Source: Gammaproteobacteria bacterium (GTDB lineage: Bacteria; Pseudomonadota; Gammaproteobacteria; Competibacterales; Competibacteraceae). From it: DNA of 25,475 nucleotides. The stretch is taken from assembly GCA_020047885.1 (NCBI GenBank), contig JAIFNF010000305.1, positions 1 to 25,475 on the forward strand, read 5' to 3'. A model generated the notes under the pieces. It had not been told where the DNA came from and searched no databases. It saw only the letters and a program-made list of their open reading frames with translations. Of the stretch, positions 23,327-25,475 are shown piece by piece. How positions within the stretch are numbered: position 1 is the stretch's first letter; each line of letters starts with the position of its first letter. Made by a program: the position numbers and the translations under genes.

Positions 23327-23409
23327 ATTGTCCGCGACGGCGGCCCCCGTTAGCCGCCTGGATTCACCCCGCTCAAGAGTAGTTGATGAGCGTGTATCCT
23401 TGCGTTGTA
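23281..23409 (-). ncRNA. Candidate structured small RNA or yhdP leader
   Basis: On the minus strand three hairpins follow each other: CGCTCA/TGAGCG (23370-23392, 11-base loop), GGCGGC/GCCGCC (23339-23358, 8-base loop) and the 14-bp terminator stem ending in a T-run. An A+T-rich stretch at 23420-23465 lies upstream, with TATATT at 23416-23421 as a possible -10 box, giving an RNA of about 130 bases; no good -35 box was found. I do not recognise a known riboswitch or sRNA family. The 5' end is approximate. Confidence 0.45.
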
Positions 23410-23649
23410 TTCAGCAATATAAAAGCCAATTTTTATAAATAATTATTTTTAAATAATTTTTAATTAAAACATCGTTATGGTACTGCCTGAAACCAGAAAA
23501 GCCGCGCCTCATGCTGGCGCTTTCGATAGCGAACCTGCTTTATTTTGGGGCAACAGGCCTCGTAAGCCAATTTATTTTTACCGCAGTCTTGATCTGTCTA
23601 TCCATAGTGACCATGCTTGTTATCGAGTGACTAACCGAGGAAGGTATCC
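23327..23649. other. Intergenic region between yhdP and radC
   Basis: Divergent region. The left half holds the hairpins of the candidate small RNA (minus strand). The centre (23420-23465) is strongly A+T-rich with near-palindromic AAATAATT-type runs, a likely promoter or UP-element zone. The right half holds a possible 39-codon hydrophobic ORF on the plus strand and the radC ribosome-binding site (AGGAAGG, 23638-23644). Confidence 0.6.
23511..23630 (+). CDS. Possible small membrane peptide, 39 aa
   Basis: An ATG at 23511 opens 39 codons that are almost all hydrophobic (MLALSIANLLYFGATGLVSQ, then a second Ile/Leu/Val-rich stretch ending in VIE), enough for one or two membrane helices. Codons upstream in the same frame give KPEKPRL, a positive flank, but no good start codon or ribosome-binding site is seen. 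It ends 19 bases before radC. It may be a real small protein, a remnant of a membrane protein, or chance. Confidence 0.25.
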   Translation: MLALSIANLLYFGATGLVSQFIFTAVLICLSIVTMLVIE

Positions 23650-24324
23650 ATGTCGATTCGTGACTGGCCGGATGATGAACGCCCCCGTGAGAAACTGTTG
23701 CAACGCGGTGCCGGCGCGTTGTCAGATGCTGAATTGCTGGCGATTTTTTTGCGCGTGGGCGTGCCCGGCAGTAGTGCCGTTGATTTAGCGCGTGACATGC
23801 TCAATGAACATGGCGGTCTGCGCCAGTTACTGCAACTGGATCAGGCCGCGTTCTGTGCGACGCGCGGTCTTGGACCCGCCAAATACGTTCAGTTACAGGC
23901 GGTGCTAGAACTGGCCCATCGCCATCTAAAAGATACGCTGAAACGGGTCGATGCGATTCAGAGCGTAGCGGACACCCGTCGCTACCTGATGGCCCGGATG
24001 CGCCATCATCCCCACGAGGTCTTTTCCTGCCTGTTTCTCGACAATAAACATCGAATTATCGAATACGAAGAACTGTTCTTTGGCACCATTGACAGCTCCG
24101 CCGTGCATCCGCGTCAGGTGGTGAAACGCGCACTGCATCATAATGCGGCAGCGGTGATCGCCGCCCATAATCATCCCTCGGGAGTCGCGGAACCCAGTCG
24201 GGCCGATGAAGCGATTACCCTGCGACTCAAGGAAGCGCTGTCGATGATCGATGTCCGATTACTGGATCATATCGTGGTCGGCGATGGGCAGACGGTATCA
24301 CTGGCGGAGCGGGGCGTGTTGTAA
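23650..24324 (+). CDS. radC: RadC family JAB/MPN-domain protein, 224 aa
   Basis: RadC proteins have an N-terminal helix-hairpin-helix region and a C-terminal JAB1/MPN metalloprotease-like domain; their cellular role is unsettled, and a direct part in DNA repair is disputed. Here the N-terminus reads [20 protein letters not shown], typical of the family; the HhH motif is at about 72-88 ([17 protein letters not shown]). The metal-binding set is His173, His175 and Asp186 ([16 protein letters not shown]), preceded by [23 protein letters not shown]. The ATG has AGGAAGG five bases upstream. Complete, normal length. Its stop lies four bases from that of the convergent djlA-like gene. Confidence 0.95.
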   Translation: MSIRDWPDDERPREKLLQRGAGALSDAELLAIFLRVGVPGSSAVDLARDMLNEHGGLRQLLQLDQAAFCATRGLGPAKYVQLQAVLELAHRHLKDTLKRVDAIQSVADTRRYLMARMRHHPHEVFSCLFLDNKHRIIEYEELFFGTIDSSAVHPRQVVKRALHHNAAAVIAAHNHPSGVAEPSRADEAITLRLKEALSMIDVRLLDHIVVGDGQTVSLAERGVL

Positions 24325-24328
24325 ACCC

Positions 24329-25195
24329 TCACAACCTGCGCGCTTCCCGAATCCGCTCATAAGCCGCGGCAATCTGGCTGGTGCGCTCCGTCGCCCGCGC
24401 CAATTCCGCCGATGACACGTCCTTGGAAGCTAGTTTGTCCGGGTGGTGTTGTTTAATCAGGCGCCGATACGCCAGCTTGATTTCATCCGGGCTGGCCTCG
24501 CGCTTTAACCCGAGTACGGTATACGCCTGACTGAGCGAATTGACAGCCGTCGTTGGTCGGCGGCTATTATGGGTCTGATACTCGCTGTACCCGTCGGAAT
24601 AGCCGTCGGAACCGCTAAAGCCATTGGCTTTGGATTGATGCGCCCAGCGCTGGGCGCGAAACAGGGTATGCAGGGTTTCAAATTGGAGGCGGTGAATGCC
24701 TAGTCGATCAGCCACATACAGCAGGCGGGTATGCGTGTGCGGATGCAGTCCGCCATCGGCGTAGGCGACGTTCAATAACAGTTCCAGCAGTTGTTGCAGC
24801 ATCGCCGGATGCTCGCGGCAGGCGTGTTGAAAGTGGGTGATGGCCGCTTCGACGGCAAATTCCGGTTGCTTGCCTTCCGTGAAACAGTCCATGGCGGATT
24901 GCCGCTGACCGGCGTTCAAATGCAGATGGTCCATAATAGTGCGGGCAGCGGCGATTTCCAATTCGGACACCCGGCCATCGGCTTTGGCGACATACCCCAT
25001 CAACTGGAAGGCCGTCGCGTGGAACAGATTCCGGGCGTGATCGTGGCCGACAGATTCCGGATCGGCAGTTTTCTGCTGATTCTGCCGATTCTGCTGATTC
25101 TGATCGAAATTATGGCCGACCGCCGCCCCCAGCAGGGCACCCAGTGGCCCACCGACCATAAAACCAAATGCTCCGCCAAACAGTTTTCCTAACAC
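24329..25195 (-). CDS. djlA: DjlA-type J-domain co-chaperone with TerB-like domain, 288 aa
   Basis: DjlA is an inner-membrane J-protein that stimulates DnaK. Order of parts: a Gly-rich N-terminal hydrophobic segment (FGFMVGGPLGALLGAAVG, about 9-26), an Asn/Gln-rich spacer (QNQQNRQNQQ), a TerB-like helical domain (AFQLMGYVAKADGRVSELEIAAAR to about 175), a GSDGYSDGYSEY linker, and a C-terminal J domain with His251-Pro252-Asp253 (KQHHPDK). The start is GTG at 25193-25195, the first possible start after an in-frame stop; GAGG lies upstream. The J domain at the C-terminus is the DjlA arrangement. It converges with radC, four bases apart, with no room for a separate terminator. Confidence 0.9.
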   Translation of the reverse strand: MLGKLFGGAFGFMVGGPLGALLGAAVGHNFDQNQQNRQNQQKTADPESVGHDHARNLFHATAFQLMGYVAKADGRVSELEIAAARTIMDHLHLNAGQRQSAMDCFTEGKQPEFAVEAAITHFQHACREHPAMLQQLLELLLNVAYADGGLHPHTHTRLLYVADRLGIHRLQFETLHTLFRAQRWAHQSKANGFSGSDGYSDGYSEYQTHNSRRPTTAVNSLSQAYTVLGLKREASPDEIKLAYRRLIKQHHPDKLASKDVSSAELARATERTSQIAAAYERIREARRL

Positions 25196-25224
25196 GCTGA
25201 ATGAAGGCCTCGCCGAATTATGAT

Positions 25225-25475
25225 TCAGTCTACGAACACTTCAGCCAGGCTTTGCGCGGTCAAGACCCGCTCACCCCAGATGAGCAGCGTATCGCTGTCC
25301 GCCGCCGCCAGCCGCGCCAGAATACCCGCATCCAGCGACCCGAAGCGCCGAGCTAACAACCGCTGCAAGAGTAAGGCTTCACCTTCCTGACGACCCTTCT
25401 CGATACCCTTCTCGATACCCTTCTCGATACCCTTCTCGATACCCTTCTCGATACCCTTCTCGATACCCTTCTCGA
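25225..25475 (-). CDS. Rpn-family nuclease/transposase-like protein, C-terminal fragment
   Basis: The gene enters from the right edge and stops at 25225-25227; about 82 residues are visible. It begins with tandem EKGI repeats, continues with GRQEGEALLLQRLLARRFGSLDAGILARLAAADSDT and ends in SLAEVFVD. This repeat plus the LLxRRFG...L tail (DUF4351-like) is typical of Rpn-type PD-(D/E)XK nucleases, proteins that promote RecA-independent recombination and have been linked to phage defence. The catalytic domain lies outside the window. The stop is 29 bases before the djlA start. Confidence 0.75.
   Translation of the reverse strand, partial: EKGIEKGIEKGIEKGIEKGIEKGIEKGRQEGEALLLQRLLARRFGSLDAGILARLAAADSDTLLIWGERVLTAQSLAEVFVD
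25394..25475 (-). repeat. 12-bp tandem repeat coding for EKGI
   Basis: Unit CCCTTCTCGATA (plus strand) is present six times in full plus ten bases, identical copies, and continues past the window edge. Each unit encodes four residues (EKGI), so copy changes keep the frame and alter a charged linker or coiled segment before the C-terminal tail. It is prone to slippage. Confidence 0.9.

Noticed and set aside
23420..23465. A+T-rich stretch as replication origin
   Set aside because: No DnaA boxes, iterons or replication genes nearby; a promoter zone is simpler.
25070..25105. CTGATTCTG-type short repeats in djlA as a mobile repeat
   Set aside because: They encode the low-complexity Asn/Gln spacer and are imperfect; ordinary linker sequence explains them.
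25394..25475. CRISPR-like array
   Set aside because: Direct 12-bp units without spacers and in an open reading frame.

Overview
This window looks like a chromosomal segment of a gammaproteobacterium. The support is the block yhdP, nitrilase (nit), tldD read in one direction on the minus strand, an order I know from Pseudomonas-type genomes, together with radC, a DjlA-type co-chaperone and a TgpA/DUF58 pair. Most coding DNA is moderately GC-rich. A stretch around 1.5-4.8 kb is clearly richer in A+T and holds the cargo end of a type VI secretion (T6SS) island. The lineage below class cannot be read from sequence alone; the Competibacter/Chromatiales side of the class is only a guess.

Layout. 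(a) 1-1468: an edge with the first codons of a response regulator (minus strand), two small unrecognised ORFs joined to it by ATGA overlaps, a decayed HicB/HicA toxin-antitoxin pair (plus strand), and an apparently intact HigB/HigA pair (minus strand). (b) 1537-7626, minus strand: a VgrG operon in the order vgrG, DUF4123 adaptor, 127-aa accessory protein, 670-aa unrecognised protein (best cargo candidate), 263-aa unrecognised protein (possible immunity or partner). (c) 7771-12523, plus strand, divergent from vgrG: a fused TssB/TssC-like sheath protein whose gene overlaps an ABC ATPase gene by ATGA, which in turn overlaps a two-domain FtsX-type permease gene. No other T6SS core genes are present. 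(d) 12.5-13.9 kb: a G-rich tract and an IS200/IS605-type element carrying only tnpB, with matching hairpins at both ends and a near-consensus promoter that would give a leaderless or nearly leaderless tnpB mRNA. (e) 13906-17201: DUF58 protein and TgpA-type transglutaminase, overlapping by ATGA; the MoxR ATPase that usually precedes them is not here. (f) 17354-23215, minus strand: tldD (broken by a short deletion and frameshift), nitrilase, yhdP. (g) 23.28-23.65 kb: a probable structured small RNA or leader with a strong intrinsic terminator, and a possible 39-codon membrane peptide before radC. (h) radC, djlA-like gene, and the C-terminus of an Rpn-type nuclease with a 12-bp tandem repeat running off the window.

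How it fits together. The VgrG operon is a typical auxiliary T6SS module: spike, adaptor, accessory protein, cargo and possible immunity. The divergent sheath-like/ABC operon is the most unusual architecture, because a contractile-sheath homologue lacking the usual C-terminal region is translationally coupled to an ABC transporter. The yhdP-nit-tldD block is ordinary envelope and proteostasis housekeeping, apart from the tldD lesion.
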